Part shown: in pieces, positions 57,001 to 60,720 of the stretch
Numbering within the stretch: the first letter of the stretch is position 1
Layout: each line of letters opens with the position of its first letter
Source of the DNA: Antedon mediterranea
Taxonomy: Eukaryota > Echinodermata > Crinoidea > Comatulida > Antedonidae
Length of the DNA: 64,000 nucleotides
Direction of reading: 5' to 3'
NCBI RefSeq assembly: GCF_964355755.1
Contig: NC_092673.1
Coordinates: 11,477,001 to 11,541,000 of the forward strand
Program-made: the position numbers and the translations under genes
The notes under the pieces: generated by a model
What the model saw: the letters and a program-made list of their open reading frames with translations, nothing else
The model's database searches: none
What the model was told of the DNA's origin: nothing

Positions 57001-57063
57001 GAATCTTGATCCTTGGGAGCTGCTACCTCAAAAAAGCATTCAAATATATGCTTGGGGTTTTCC
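1178..57063 (-). CDS. DENND1: DENND1 (connecdenn)-like Rab GEF, 15 exons found, both ends missing
   Basis: Spliced minus-strand gene. Family knowledge: DENND1 proteins are exchange factors for Rab35 acting on clathrin-coated vesicles and endosomes, with a tripartite DENN module (uDENN, cDENN, dDENN) and a disordered tail that binds clathrin and AP-2. Seen here: fifteen exons with AG/GT borders and mutually consistent phases give an uninterrupted reading of about 475 codons. Diagnostic stretches in order are [99 protein letters not shown] and [20 protein letters not shown]. These match the DENND1 branch better than other DENN families. Introns range from 82 bp to 16 kb. The start exon (about seven codons expected) and the 3' exons were not found; the gene probably leaves the window at the left edge. 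Vertebrate DENND1A/B/C cannot be told apart here, so it is presumably a single pre-duplication orthologue. Confidence 0.93.
2144..4340. repeat. 31-bp minisatellite, about 71 copies
   Basis: Unit is ataaaccataaac followed by aaatttggcataccgata, 31 bp. Because 31 is not a multiple of three and the minus strand of the unit lacks stops in any frame, all three minus frames stay open for hundreds of codons; this is an artefact, not a gene. Unit variants (cataacga, catatcga, aaaacat) are dispersed, and one copy near 2891 has lost one base. It lies in the 4.8-kb DENND1 intron between 1286 and 6121. Confidence 0.98.
4489..5015. repeat. Second 31-bp minisatellite, 17 identical copies
   Basis: Unit gaaggtgtcccttaa plus tgagttatacagtact, 31 bp, repeated 17 times with no visible substitution (start points 4489 + 31k up to 4985). 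It is unrelated in sequence to the array 150 bp to its left but has the same period. Perfect identity implies recent expansion, or collapse/propagation during assembly. Confidence 0.98.
5400..5610 (+). repeat. Dispersed repeat, copy 1
   Basis: The stretch containing aaaaatgcctctctattta and aagaatagagattttactg, through gaaacataggggaaactata, recurs with the same order and orientation at 31842-32003. No coding potential. Confidence 0.85.
5615..5845. repeat. Degenerate short tandem array (ggtggtcgcttacgaga type)
   Basis: About ten imperfect copies of a 17-22 bp word combining a gtggtc core with cttacgagag or gattataaga. Copies diverge strongly, so this is an old minisatellite. Confidence 0.75.
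5906..6090. repeat. Degenerate array of ttctacattagctg
   Basis: At least eight imperfect copies (ttctacatttgctg, aactacattcgctg, ttctacattagctg, ttctaaattagctg, ctctacattaacag and others) spaced 16-40 bp apart. It ends 30 bp before the DENND1 exon at 6122. Confidence 0.7.
6122..6184 (-). CDS. DENND1: DENND1 exon: basic post-DENN helix 2
   Basis: 63-nt, phase 0-0, reading [21 protein letters not shown]. It resembles the FAKxxxKxGIKExKxxLK segment downstream of dDENN in vertebrate DENND1. Acceptor cataagactaag, donor gtaagttt. Separated from the previous exon by an 8.9-kb intron. Confidence 0.85.
6190..6860. other. Unassigned AT-rich intron
   Basis: Only short chance open frames. No repeat or RNA recognised. 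Confidence 0.5.
6866..7060 (+). repeat. tRNA-derived SINE fragment
   Basis: A tRNA-like head with B-box gttcaaatcccgcc (6901-6914) after ctgtaagcgagaggtcgc. It is followed by a body containing ctcacagatttccttatc and cgtttcaaa, which matches the tails of the two SINEs at 8398-8726 in reverse orientation. Confidence 0.65.
7380..7915 (+). pseudogene. Penelope-like element, N-terminal/RT-start part
   Basis: Translated pieces include [50 protein letters not shown], then IIKPADxGSATVxMD and [11 protein letters not shown] across a frame change. These are typical of Penelope-like retroelement ORFs just upstream of and into the RT. Several frameshifts and stops are present. It runs into the opposite-strand segment at about 7915, joined tail to tail. 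Confidence 0.75.
7915..8395 (-). pseudogene. Penelope-like element, RT C-terminus and linker
   Basis: On the minus strand: [37 protein letters not shown] (then a stop), [38 protein letters not shown] and [10 protein letters not shown]. This order (SFLD, SHP.SCK, LVLTYHP, EPPxxAYR) is the part of a Penelope-like ORF between the RT and the GIY-YIG domain. The GIY-YIG end is absent. Confidence 0.8.
8398..8545 (-). repeat. tRNA-derived SINE, copy 1
   Basis: The minus strand gives an A-box-like tggttagaaaagctgc and B-box gagttcgagtcttgg, closing with ttggggcaac. The body ends in cagtatatcaccgggcggtt. It is in the same orientation as the copy 180 bp to the right. Confidence 0.75.
8575..8726 (-). 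repeat. tRNA-derived SINE, copy 2, nearly complete tRNA head
   Basis: The head at 8658-8726 (minus) starts gccccagtgctctaatggtt, has B-box gggtttagtctcgg, and closes with ttggggc, so the acceptor stem pairs over seven positions. The anticodon stem-loop is one base short, so it is not a functional tRNA. The body matches copy 1. Confidence 0.8.
8740..9149. other. Unassigned intron
   Basis: A SINE-tail-like stretch (ttctcacagatttcctcaat) near 8813. Nothing else recognised. Confidence 0.4.
9150..9811. mobile_element. 650-bp inverted-repeat DNA transposon with 6-bp target duplication
   Basis: The element at 9156-9805 begins cagcccacgaatttca and ends tgaatttcgtgggctg. It is flanked by aagtgt on both sides (9150-9155 and 9806-9811). 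Subterminal regions repeat gccgaccttaaatt and the palindrome cggcaattgccg. No coding sequence, so non-autonomous. The superfamily is not certain; the CAG start recalls hAT or P, but those make 8-bp duplications. Confidence 0.85.
9812..12386. other. Long intron stretch without recognised genes
   Basis: Two short open stretches are noted elsewhere (10345-10554 minus). A 15-bp word (aagtagcattccatt) is repeated three times at 12331-12375. Otherwise plain AT-rich sequence. Confidence 0.5.
12387..12890. mobile_element. TA-flanked MITE (gggagttttcgcaa)
   Basis: TA then gggagttttcgcaa at the left and ttgcgaaaactccc then TA at the right. The inverted repeats continue inward with acgaatacgataacgaaaac and its complement (about 50 bp). 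A partial second copy lies at 16640-16921. Confidence 0.8.
12891..14250. other. Unassigned intron
   Basis: Includes an imperfect hairpin (tctcgaaaagaa ... ttcttttcgaga) at 13088-13143 and a 79-codon open stretch at 13837-14076 with CxxC pairs but no recognisable family. No exon borders seen. Confidence 0.4.
14251..14791. mobile_element. Foldback MITE with (attcaattca)-type arms
   Basis: Starts gccgtttacgcaacatttcg and ends with its complement. The arms continue for about 140 bp left and 180 bp right through gatgatatgaattttatgac. The inner parts of the arms are runs of gaatgaaatgttttgaat-like words, longer on the right. No coding sequence. Confidence 0.8.
15132..15208 (-). CDS. DENND1: DENND1 exon: basic post-DENN helix
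   Basis: 77-nt exon reading [20 protein letters not shown] then SKVQKK. Lys-rich and helical, it matches in position and character the segment after dDENN in the family. Acceptor ttttttgcag, donor gtaagtga. Confidence 0.85.
16467..16489 (+). repeat. Poly-A run (23 A)
   Basis: Uninterrupted A tract following ttgtcaaattcc. It could be a retroposon tail, but no target duplication was identified. Confidence 0.9.
16640..16921. mobile_element. Truncated copy of the 12387-12890 MITE
   Basis: In reverse orientation it shares ggcgccctcaatatttcg, gtgacgtatccgttttcg and ttatcgtagagttgtgaaac with the complete copy. The right terminus (acctctctaatac) is mutated and the left end is missing. It stops 64 bp from the DENND1 exon at 16985. 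Confidence 0.75.
16985..17186 (-). CDS. DENND1: DENND1 exon: dDENN helices
   Basis: 202-nt exon reading [40 protein letters not shown] and [20 protein letters not shown]. The FxQFIDxRLxxLNxGxGxxDxFExEI pattern of dDENN is clear. A run of five Ser residues precedes MHPFLEML. It ends with one base of a codon completed in the next exon. Confidence 0.97.
17808..18414 (+). pseudogene. Non-LTR retrotransposon RT C-terminal remnant
   Basis: [20 protein letters not shown] then [16 protein letters not shown] is the KYLGVxIDxxLxWxxHI region downstream of the RT catalytic site. It continues with [34 protein letters not shown] and [13 protein letters not shown] in other frames. Frameshifts make it dead. 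It is interrupted at 18415 by the 769-bp element and its 3' UTR resumes at 19187. Confidence 0.8.
18418..19186. mobile_element. 769-bp insertion carrying a Helentron-family core between short inverted ends
   Basis: Ends are agtcgcgtg (18418-18426) and cacgcgact (19178-19186), a perfect 9-bp inverted pair. Next to each end is a (gaccgaca)n microsatellite (18449-18484 and 19078-19160). The interior 18558-19042 is closely similar, in the same orientation, to 58587-59115 inside the Helentron-like element B1. It interrupts a non-LTR copy. No coding sequence. Confidence 0.75.
19187..19775 (+). repeat. 3' UTR of the interrupted non-LTR element
   Basis: AT-rich sequence ending gtgattaataaagtttta then (tta)n, a typical non-LTR 3' tail. 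It continues the RT remnant at 17808-18414 once the 769-bp insertion is removed. Confidence 0.65.
19797..20460 (-). pseudogene. Penelope-like element, RT end and GIY-YIG endonuclease remnant
   Basis: On the minus strand: [47 protein letters not shown], then, after a frame change, [40 protein letters not shown] and [15 protein letters not shown]. These match the RT C-terminus plus the GIY-YIG endonuclease that defines Penelope-like elements. The GIY part itself is degraded, and stops and frameshifts are present. Confidence 0.85.
20684..20726 (+). ncRNA. Candidate minimal type I hammerhead ribozyme
   Basis: Helix I strands tttgca (20684-20689) and tgcaaa (20721-20726) pair perfectly. The core ctgatga is at 20690-20696. 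Helix II is gggc/gccc around a 7-nt loop. GAAA at 20713-20716 is followed by GC and the cleavage triplet CTC. Helix III is almost absent, as known for Penelope-associated hammerheads, which probably act as dimers. An unpaired A after ctgatga weakens the case. It lies on the strand opposite to the adjacent Penelope remnant. Confidence 0.45.
20776..22407. repeat. 48-bp minisatellite, about 34 copies
   Basis: Unit gatccagccactgataccc, acagcattgtcattttgt, atctccattga. Because 48 is a multiple of three, several frames stay open as 16-residue repeats (for example [16 protein letters not shown] on the minus strand). Two single-base deletions (about 21001 and 22311) and non-synonymous unit variants argue against translation. 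It begins directly after the Penelope/hammerhead segment. Confidence 0.97.
22545..23140 (-). pseudogene. CR1-like non-LTR element, RT part
   Basis: From 23140 leftwards: [20 protein letters not shown], then [53 protein letters not shown] and [12 protein letters not shown]. The YADD catalytic motif and the PxGSVLSxLLF motif identify the reverse transcriptase. There are in-frame stops between blocks. It adjoins the opposite-strand 5' half at about 23140. Confidence 0.85.
23141..23882 (+). pseudogene. CR1-like non-LTR element, 5' half (zinc finger and endonuclease start), inverted
   Basis: [14 protein letters not shown] is the hallmark (GDIHPNPGP) of CR1-like elements. It is followed by a Cys-rich PHD-like piece ([20 protein letters not shown]) and the endonuclease start ([49 protein letters not shown]). 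Frameshifted. Its polarity is opposite to the RT half, as expected from twin priming. Confidence 0.85.
23883..24656 (-). mobile_element. Helentron-like element, 5' end (subfamily C)
   Basis: 5' hairpin ggttatccgc-caaat-gcggataacc at 24632-24656, minus orientation, preceded by T on that strand. The interior shares gagctataacatattgaaat with the element near 34816, and tttcctgcacatctacag with 60490. The 3' end is missing where it abuts the non-LTR remnant. Confidence 0.75.
24830..25610 (+). pseudogene. Non-LTR retrotransposon RT C-terminus and 3' tail
   Basis: [40 protein letters not shown] and [18 protein letters not shown] are the post-catalytic RT domain. Degraded pieces follow to [19 protein letters not shown]. 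The 3' UTR ends gatgaaataaaataacaata. Stops and frameshifts show it is dead. It ends 93 bp before the DENND1 exon at 25704. Confidence 0.75.
25704..25826 (-). CDS. DENND1: DENND1 exon: dDENN start
   Basis: 123-nt, phase 0-0, 82 bp from the previous exon (shortest intron). It reads [20 protein letters not shown] then [21 protein letters not shown]. GDGxARxFxxAxxxxxGxYRxAL is the family pattern. Confidence 0.97.
25909..26010 (-). CDS. DENND1: DENND1 exon: cDENN end
   Basis: 102-nt, phase 0-0. It reads [20 protein letters not shown] then [14 protein letters not shown], the MxLDxVxxLxxDxNxxExPxxDLxxLPxxV segment of DENND1. Acceptor gaaatatag, donor gtaagtac. Confidence 0.97.
26424..26570 (-). 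CDS. DENND1: DENND1 exon: cDENN core
   Basis: 147-nt, phase 0-0. It reads [40 protein letters not shown] and IGVHSSLMQ. This is the strongest family signature in the window: the [26 protein letters not shown] block is essentially diagnostic of DENND1. Acceptor caaatag, donor gtaagcac. Confidence 0.98.
26865..26940 (-). repeat. tRNA-like SINE head or pseudo-tRNA
   Basis: The minus strand shows A-box-like tgggtagagtaatg and B-box agtttgaaaccc with tRNA-like spacing. The acceptor stem is not convincing, so it is a retroposed fragment. Confidence 0.5.
27520..27568 (-). CDS. DENND1: DENND1 exon: cDENN YERR
   Basis: 49-nt exon, one of the smallest in the gene. It reads [16 protein letters not shown] after a split Ser codon. 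The YERRxxITSxxLS motif is a conserved cDENN strand. Acceptor ccatag, donor gtaagtac. Confidence 0.9.
27730..28760 (+). pseudogene. Non-LTR retrotransposon RT remnant with (ttgaac)n tail
   Basis: [20 protein letters not shown] carries the FADD catalytic motif, followed by [18 protein letters not shown] and [40 protein letters not shown] and [20 protein letters not shown] come next. The 3' tail is (ttgaac)n, ending about 28760, 22 bp from a DENND1 exon. Several frameshifts. Confidence 0.85.
28782..28843 (-). CDS. DENND1: DENND1 exon: cDENN RNxTEY
   Basis: 62-nt exon reading [20 protein letters not shown], then AG completed by T of the next exon to give Ser. RNLTEY...AVDVNNxLxxYAS is the family equivalent. 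The DPV in place of DVN is a local divergence. It sits between a non-LTR 3' tail (ending about 28760) and repeat sequence. Confidence 0.9.
28900..29040 (+). repeat. tRNA-like SINE head
   Basis: The B-box ggttcaattcctgctgaaga (29010-29029) follows a degenerate tRNA-like stretch and is followed by a T-rich tail. No intact cloverleaf. Confidence 0.45.
29100..29345 (-). repeat. Dispersed repeat (ggtcaaggaccactccatt family)
   Basis: The minus strand reads ttactcaaaaagttattg, ggtcaaggaccactccatt and ctggaccactttttaat. The same order is seen at 45880-46215 and 50580-50830 on the plus strand. Confidence 0.8.
29866..30640 (+). repeat. Repeat E (agcagtaacctgtgctcc) and partial tandem copy
   Basis: A module running from agcagtaacctgtgctcctc to aattaaattgtggtctaacc. 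It starts again at about 30440 (ctgttctccgcacggtaact) with the same aataaaatt(c/t)ggaactattta and gcaatactggatatggaact words. An inverted copy is at 39990-40600. Confidence 0.75.
31842..32003 (+). repeat. Dispersed repeat, copy 2
   Basis: Same order as 5400-5610: atgcctctctatttacaa, aagaatagagattttactg, atgaaacataggagaaaata. Roughly 90 per cent alike by eye. Confidence 0.85.
33080..33277 (-). other. GC-richer coding-like island, unidentified
   Basis: A 65-codon open stretch reading [40 protein letters not shown] and [16 protein letters not shown]. Base composition is clearly higher in G+C than the flanks, which suggests a former coding sequence. I do not recognise the family. No splice borders were convincing. 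Confidence 0.35.
33736..33960 (-). repeat. Non-LTR 3' UTR fragment
   Basis: The minus strand ends ggtgaccgaataaatatt followed by (att)n, a typical 3' tail. No coding part remains. Confidence 0.45.
34181..34237 (-). CDS. DENND1: DENND1 exon: cDENN start
   Basis: 57-nt, phase 0-0, reading [19 protein letters not shown]. It corresponds to the variable stretch ending LPxIPEN immediately before RNLTEY in the family. Acceptor tatgttttag, donor gtaagtaa. Confidence 0.85.
34340..35490 (-). mobile_element. Helentron-like element C1, 3' end and interior
   Basis: In minus orientation it ends with the subterminal word gcggataacct and the 3' hairpin aactcgtccatagtgacgagtt, followed by caaatcttg, where the expected CTAG is mutated to CTTG. 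The interior includes ggccatatgatgacgtcaca (34701-34720) shared with the other elements. The 5' hairpin was not found. Confidence 0.7.
36676..37145 (+). repeat. Direct repeat pair (about 90 bp, 380 bp apart)
   Basis: attgaaaaccattaggccta then ctaattaagttgagtta occurs at 36676 and 37057. Both are followed about 50 bp later by tttttcaaactgttttac. Old segmental duplication inside an intron. Confidence 0.75.
37994..38089 (-). CDS. DENND1: DENND1 exon: uDENN-cDENN linker
   Basis: 96-nt, phase 0-0. It reads [20 protein letters not shown] then [12 protein letters not shown], corresponding to the linker helix before cDENN (LLxxLYxxxIPxP pattern). Acceptor tttttacag, donor gtaaggca. Confidence 0.9.
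38470..38539 (-). CDS. DENND1: DENND1 exon: uDENN end
   Basis: 70-nt exon with acceptor attttctag and donor gtttgttag. It reads [20 protein letters not shown] then KAK. YLPWFExFYKxLN is a signature of DENND1. It lies at the far side of the largest intron (38540-54572), which holds most of the nested transposons. Confidence 0.95.
38719..41565 (-). mobile_element. Helentron-like element C2 (2.85 kb, nested)
   Basis: The minus-strand 3' end is gcagataactcg, hairpin aactcgtcaaagtgatgagt, then caaatCTAG (complement of 38719-38722) followed by T. The 5' end near 41565 has hairpin arms agttatccgcacc and ggccgataact. Inside are three TGACGTCA palindromes (38967, 39153, 39620) and an inverted copy of repeat E (39990-40600). 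Confidence 0.75.
39990..40600 (-). repeat. Repeat E, inverted copy nested in element C2
   Basis: Complement of the 29866-30485 module: gcacgggttactactagacc, attcatacaccacagaaaca, ttttgactgttc-type words, and ggttactgctagtagatt at the far end. Similarity is partial but in the same order. Confidence 0.75.
42031..42411. mobile_element. 379-bp MITE with CRE palindromes in its arms
   Basis: Inverted arms agagttctgcgttatgacg and ctgacgtcatgacgg then tagagttctg (complement) end at 42032 and 42410. TA lies outside each end if the outermost base pair is mismatched. The arms share gcgctgcatggttgctagc and aaaaatgcgttcaac. TGACGTCA occurs in both arms (42046 and 42388). No coding sequence. Confidence 0.75.
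42810..42950 (+). repeat. Non-LTR 3' end with (gatt)n tail
   Basis: Sequence ending atttgagaaataaattatta then attgattgattgattg resembles the 3' terminus of L2/CR1-type elements. No RT sequence is attached. Confidence 0.5.
43258..43672 (+). repeat. Dispersed repeat (cctccgccaaggaggta), host of element A1
   Basis: Starts acctccgccaaggaggtat, followed by a (tgtt)n stretch, and ends with ctcgagaactacttgtccaa and aagaggcaagagttataatt. The same segment continues at 45254 beyond the inserted element A1. Related copies are at 45880-46330 and 50580-50900. Confidence 0.85.
43673..45253 (+). mobile_element. Helentron-like element A1, complete non-autonomous copy (1581 bp)
   Basis: The 5' end is hairpin aggtgatcattt / aaatgatcacct (43673-43702). 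The 3' end is aatgatcacctat, hairpin aattcgtcaaagtgacgaat, then aaattCTAG (to 45253) followed by T. The interrupted host repeat is present without insertion at about 46196-46240, giving exact boundaries and showing insertion between T and T without duplication. Interior has three TGACGTCA palindromes; no Rep or helicase sequence. Confidence 0.85.
45880..46420 (+). repeat. Dispersed repeat, uninterrupted copy
   Basis: Contains gtttgttagcaggattactc, ggtcaaggaccattccatt, ctagtgttaaaagatagga and ctcgagaactacttgtcc. It reads through aagagttataatttgtga, the point where element A1 sits in the sister copy. Confidence 0.85.
48137..49664 (-). mobile_element. Helentron-like element A2 (1.53 kb)
   Basis: Minus-oriented sister of A1. 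The 3' end is aaatgatcacctat, hairpin aattcgtcaaagtgacgaat, then aaattCTAG (complement of 48137-48140) followed by T. The 5' hairpin near 49635-49664 has one intact arm (aggtgatcatttt) and one decayed arm. It shows two passes of a roughly 350-bp internal unit (48360/48715 and 48570/48920). It lies between the arms of the 5.9-kb element. Confidence 0.8.
49680..50110 (+). repeat. Dispersed repeat shared with 32440-32740
   Basis: ctgatctatctcagatgtac, atttgataacattagttt and aatttccgggttcac appear in the same order in both places. No coding capacity found. Confidence 0.7.
50580..50900 (+). repeat. Dispersed repeat, third copy (ggtcaaggaccactcc)
   Basis: Contains aactcaaaaagttaattgca, atggtcaaggaccactccat and aagaggcaagatttataatt. 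This is a second uninterrupted version of the A1 target region. Confidence 0.8.
51051..51079. repeat. (TA)n microsatellite
   Basis: About fifteen TA units. No further structure. Confidence 0.95.
51220..51295 (+). repeat. tRNA-like fragment
   Basis: B-box gggttcgagttccaccc (51273-51289) with an upstream A-box-like tgatggtctataacacc. The acceptor stem is not complementary, so it is a pseudo-tRNA or SINE head. Confidence 0.5.
53600..53730 (+). mobile_element. Helentron-like 3' terminus (subfamily D)
   Basis: Hairpin aacttgtcaccgtgacgagt, then tcaaatCTAG (53727-53730) followed by T. The subterminal word is caatagcct rather than those of subfamilies A-C. Sequence related to the family core in reverse extends left to about 52905. 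The 5' end was not located. Confidence 0.65.
54573..54686 (-). CDS. DENND1: DENND1 exon: uDENN core
   Basis: 114-nt exon using acceptor gtcttctag; a second AG (cctgcag) 14 nt inside would break the frame. It reads [20 protein letters not shown] then [17 protein letters not shown], the most conserved uDENN strand block of DENND1. It ends with two bases (AG) that are completed by T in the next exon, 16.0 kb away. Confidence 0.95.
54991..55078 (-). CDS. Candidate alternative exon inside the DENND1 gene
   Basis: 88-nt stretch with a good acceptor (cttgttttag) and donor (gtaaggcg). It is open in one frame, reading [18 protein letters not shown] then FICDERLDR. Its phase (two bases in, two out) equals that of the constitutive exon at 55532-55622, so it could replace that exon but not be added to it. 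It shows no uDENN resemblance. It may be a mutually exclusive exon, a chance open stretch, or part of an unrelated transcript. Confidence 0.35.
55315..55430. repeat. (aaataaacgcc)n degenerate array with poly-C
   Basis: Repeats of aataaacgcc-type words around a C-rich run at 55347-55367. Related words occur at 33345-33400 and 50235-50280. Confidence 0.7.
55532..55622 (-). CDS. DENND1: DENND1 exon: uDENN
   Basis: 91-nt exon with acceptor ttttttacag and donor gttggttg. It reads [14 protein letters not shown] then [15 protein letters not shown], the PExxxxFPxxxxD...FCFP segment of uDENN. The phase (two bases in, two bases out) joins the neighbouring exons exactly. Confidence 0.9.
56999..57063 (-). 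CDS. DENND1: DENND1 exon: start of uDENN
   Basis: 65-nt exon. The acceptor is tttttag and the donor is gtaagtta. It reads [20 protein letters not shown], matching the first beta strand of DENND1 uDENN (family pattern NPxxxFExxxEVAxP). It needs two bases from an upstream exon and ends with one base of the next codon. This is the most N-terminal exon I could place; only about seven residues should lie before it. Confidence 0.85.
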
Positions 57064-57733
57064 CTAAAAATAAATTGAAATTAAACTGTAATTGGAAATG
57101 AAGTACTGTAGTTGGCACATGATTATATTGATTGTAATTTAGATAGTAAAACAACAGTAAAGTGAAGTTAGTAGAGTATTACAAACATTTTAAAATAACT
57201 ACTTATTAACGTACCATCAAAAATTATTGTTAAATTCTCAATTACTTCAGTTAAATCTTTTATCAGTTTATTTATTTGAAAAAAATGAGGGCAAATCTAA
57301 ACAAAACACATGACTTGACAGTAAAATACGGATTCAGCCTCTACGTGTGTCCGGACAGATTGGATACTTACACGATGACTATTTTTGGTAATTGTACAGT
57401 ACATATACATAGTTTTATTATTTATGCATTTATTGATATTGTTGAATTTATATATTATAGATAAATAATACAATGGTATCTGTTTAATATCAAACTATTA
57501 GTTGTCATATATTTGAGCATGCTAATAAAGGAAAAACTATAAATTATAAAAATACAGTAGGCTACATTCTTTGACATGACTATATTGATGTGTAAACCGA
57601 TAAGAACATGGTCGGTACAACTGCAAGTGCTCTTTAATTCAAAGTTACCATGTAGTAATTTATGCAGATTTTGCTCATTCATGGTCTAGACCAGCTTTCA
57701 ACAAAAATATACATTAAGCAACATTAAATGTAA

Positions 57734-59206
57734 CTAGATTTAATTCGTCACTATGACGAATTATAGGTTATATGCATTGATAATTAAAATAAAGATAATT
57801 TATTTTTAAAAGATATTTTGATTCATTGATTTTTTCAGATTCTTTAAATAATATATAATATATGATAGGACCTTGCTAACGCGAATACAATAGCCGGTAT
57901 CACAATCCGATCAAAGATCCCTCTGCGTATAATGTCATAAACCACATTTGCTGTTACATAATAATAAAGACATAAGTTATTTTTTATCTAGATTTCATTA
58001 TAAATCATGTGTATAATATATACACTAAGAAATAAATTTGAACAAACAATACGGATAATAAAAAAAAAAATTTATTTCGTTTCCCAAGGTGAGACTCGAT
58101 CTCGGTACCTTGAGTGCCATAGACACGAGCACACACCACCGAGCCATACACAACTGACTAAAAATTGTAGAAAAATTCCTCCGTGTATTTACTATGCAGT
58201 AACCACTTTGGTGCAGATAGATTATTACATACCGCAATGAATTATAATTTTTTACTATGATGACATCTCTAAAAATGTACAAAAATGATGCACTGTCAAA
58301 CTATATACTTTTAACTTTAATATATGAACTTTTGAAGGAAGAAAGTTAATGTTAAGTTTGTTATTTTGGCCTAAGAAAATGTCATAATTTGTTTGATTGT
58401 CGAAATGAATTTTTTTTAATTTAATATGCAATTAATTATGGCTTAATCAACTTTTGTTCCCTTAGTTTAATAATAAATCATACATAAGATACATACACTT
58501 CAAGAAAATTAAATAAAAAATATGTGTTCCCGAGCATTCTGACGATCTATATTAATTTAAAAATTTAGCATATTTTCACCATTTTGTTAACTTACACGTG
58601 CGTAGCCTGTCACTTTTGACGTGCTCGTATAAGGCAATTACGCGTTGAAAAGTGAATAAAATATGATGATATTATTAAAGAAAGGTTGTACAACCGAAAT
58701 CGGACAAAAAGAGTGCGCATTACCGTATAACGCGCAGTGCGCGTGCAAAAATCTGCGCACTCATGGCAATTTTTTAAACGCTTAAAATTGCCTGAAACGT
58801 ACTCTAATTTCATCGAAAATAAATTTTGACAATTTTGAACATTTTAAGCGCGCGTACGCAAGCGTTATATGCGCTACGCACGTAATTGTATTGCCATATG
58901 ATGAAATATGACCTGAAATTTATGAGTACCAAATTTTGTTTAATTGTGATTCATGCTTGTGAAGATATGATTACAAACGTGATTTCGTAAAATCGCGCGT
59001 AGACCGCGTAATTTTTGATTACGCATCGTGAAAATATAACCACATCGATTCCTGGCAATGAGGAATATACTCTGAAAACTTGACTTAGCTAGATTAAACT
59101 GATGCCAAGATAATGCACGGACAAAATAGTGCTAAGGAAAGAATAAATAAATAAATAAAGATTTTGACAGAATCAAGAGGTTATATGCATATCATGCATA
59201 TAACCT
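57734..59206 (-). mobile_element. Helentron-like element B1, complete (1473 bp)
   Basis: Minus orientation. The 3' end is atgcatataacctat, hairpin aattcgtcatagtgacgaat, then aaatCTAG (complement of 57734-57737) followed by T. The 5' hairpin at 59178-59206 has perfect 13-bp arms aggttatatgcat and atgcatataacct around a 3-nt loop, with T before it. The core 58587-59115 is shared with the 769-bp element at 18418. A tRNA-like segment is embedded at 58082-58150. Confidence 0.85.
58082..58150 (-). repeat. tRNA-like segment inside element B1
   Basis: The minus strand has A-box-like tatggctcggtggtgtg and B-box gagatcgagtctc at tRNA-like spacing. Acceptor ends are degenerate. Probably a captured SINE. 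Confidence 0.5.
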
Positions 59207-60465
59207 AATTAAAATTGTGATATCTAGAATGGTTTGAGCAATTAGCTTGCATAATGTACAAAATATGTTATACTGTAGTATATAACATTTTGATTATGGA
59301 CTTCACTGGTCAAATCGGGATGGAACTTCTACAAATAACTTTACTATTAAACTAAACAATATTATTTTCATGGGTCTCACCACTTATACTTGGCGAAAAA
59401 CATAAGAGGGTGGCACGTTTGGAAATGATATAGGCCTATGGCATTGTTATTTCATTTTATTTGATTGTAACATCTTTCTTCAGTTGGTAAAATTGATTCA
59501 CTTTTGTAATGACTGAACCGAGCACGGCCTTTAGAATTTTTAGGCAACAGCTTTCTGCAACTACATTTGCCTTTAAAGTAAATCTTTGTGAGAGGGTTGG
59601 ATTACAGTTATTTTTAAATTTAGGATACAAACACCATAATAATGAAAAGGAATTATTTGATTTATGATGTTTGAGCCGCGCAACGTAAGTTATGAAATTT
59701 TATGGTTGATTATAAATTCTGAACAAAAATTTAATGAAACTTTTAATACAAAAGTATATTTCATAAGGGCAAAAAATTGTTATGTTGGCCACGCCAGATT
59801 AACCCTAAACTGACGAAAATGAAGGTCGTCATTTTTTTTTTCCGTAAGCTCTTTTGTTCAAACTTGTTATTTATTCACCCGTTCCGGCATGCACGCTAAG
59901 CCTCTAGCCTTTATTTGATAACATTTTTTAAAACTTTTGTTTATAACCAGCATGAGCCTAGAATGCTATGAAAAGTGTTTTAAATATGGTCTTTTTGTAT
60001 TATCTATGTTATAGAATTGTTTATTTTTTTGCCAGCAACACATTTTTGGTCTGGGGAAAAAAAAACTTTTTCCTACTGACTTGGCCAAACACAATATTTG
60101 TTTTTTTGGGCGTAATATGGAGCTATTTTTGACATGATAAAAGTAGCAATGCAAAAAAAAAATCAATTGCAAAAACCATTTTTCTACGCTTTGTATGTGC
60201 TGTGCACACAAGTGCGTGCGCAAAACGCAAACAATTTAGAAAATTTTGAAATGCTCAAAATGACCTGAAATGTACGCAAAATTAATTTTGCGAATTTAGA
60301 AATTTCAAATACGTGTACTCGCATAATTTTTTGCGTGGCACGCCATTTTTATCATGTCAAAATTTGGTCCATATAATAAAATACACTTTCATTGAAAAAT
60401 AATTATATCACTCAGAATTTATGAGCAACCATAAAATTTCACAAAATCATGCGTAACTTACTCCA

Positions 60466-60720
60466 ACGTCATAAAACAAAATTTCCTGCACATCTACAGT
60501 TTAAGGTAAATCTTCTGAAAATGTTATGTTGACAAGAATTAGAGATACATGTGCAAAAAAATTCTGGGAAAGAAATAAAGACACGAACTCGTCACTTTAA
60601 CGAGTTAGTTATCCGCACCACAAACGCCACGTGCACGTGTATACATATTACATACAGTGTAAAATAGGTGAAATTACGACCCCATTTATCAATGTTTGCA
60701 TACATGATGCGACTAAAATG
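60466..60720 (-). mobile_element. Helentron-like fragments (subfamily C), two abutting pieces
   Basis: 60466-60588 matches the region just inside the 5' hairpin of the element at 24656. At 60596 a 3' hairpin (aactcgttaaagtgacgagt on the minus strand) with subterminal gtgcggataact starts a second piece that lacks CTAG. Two truncated copies appear to be joined. Confidence 0.55.

Noticed and set aside
60462-60472. DENND1 start exon (ATG then three codons, donor gtaagtta on the minus strand)
   Set aside because: The phase would fit, but the bases lie in a dispersed repeat also present near 24480, and nothing else supports it.
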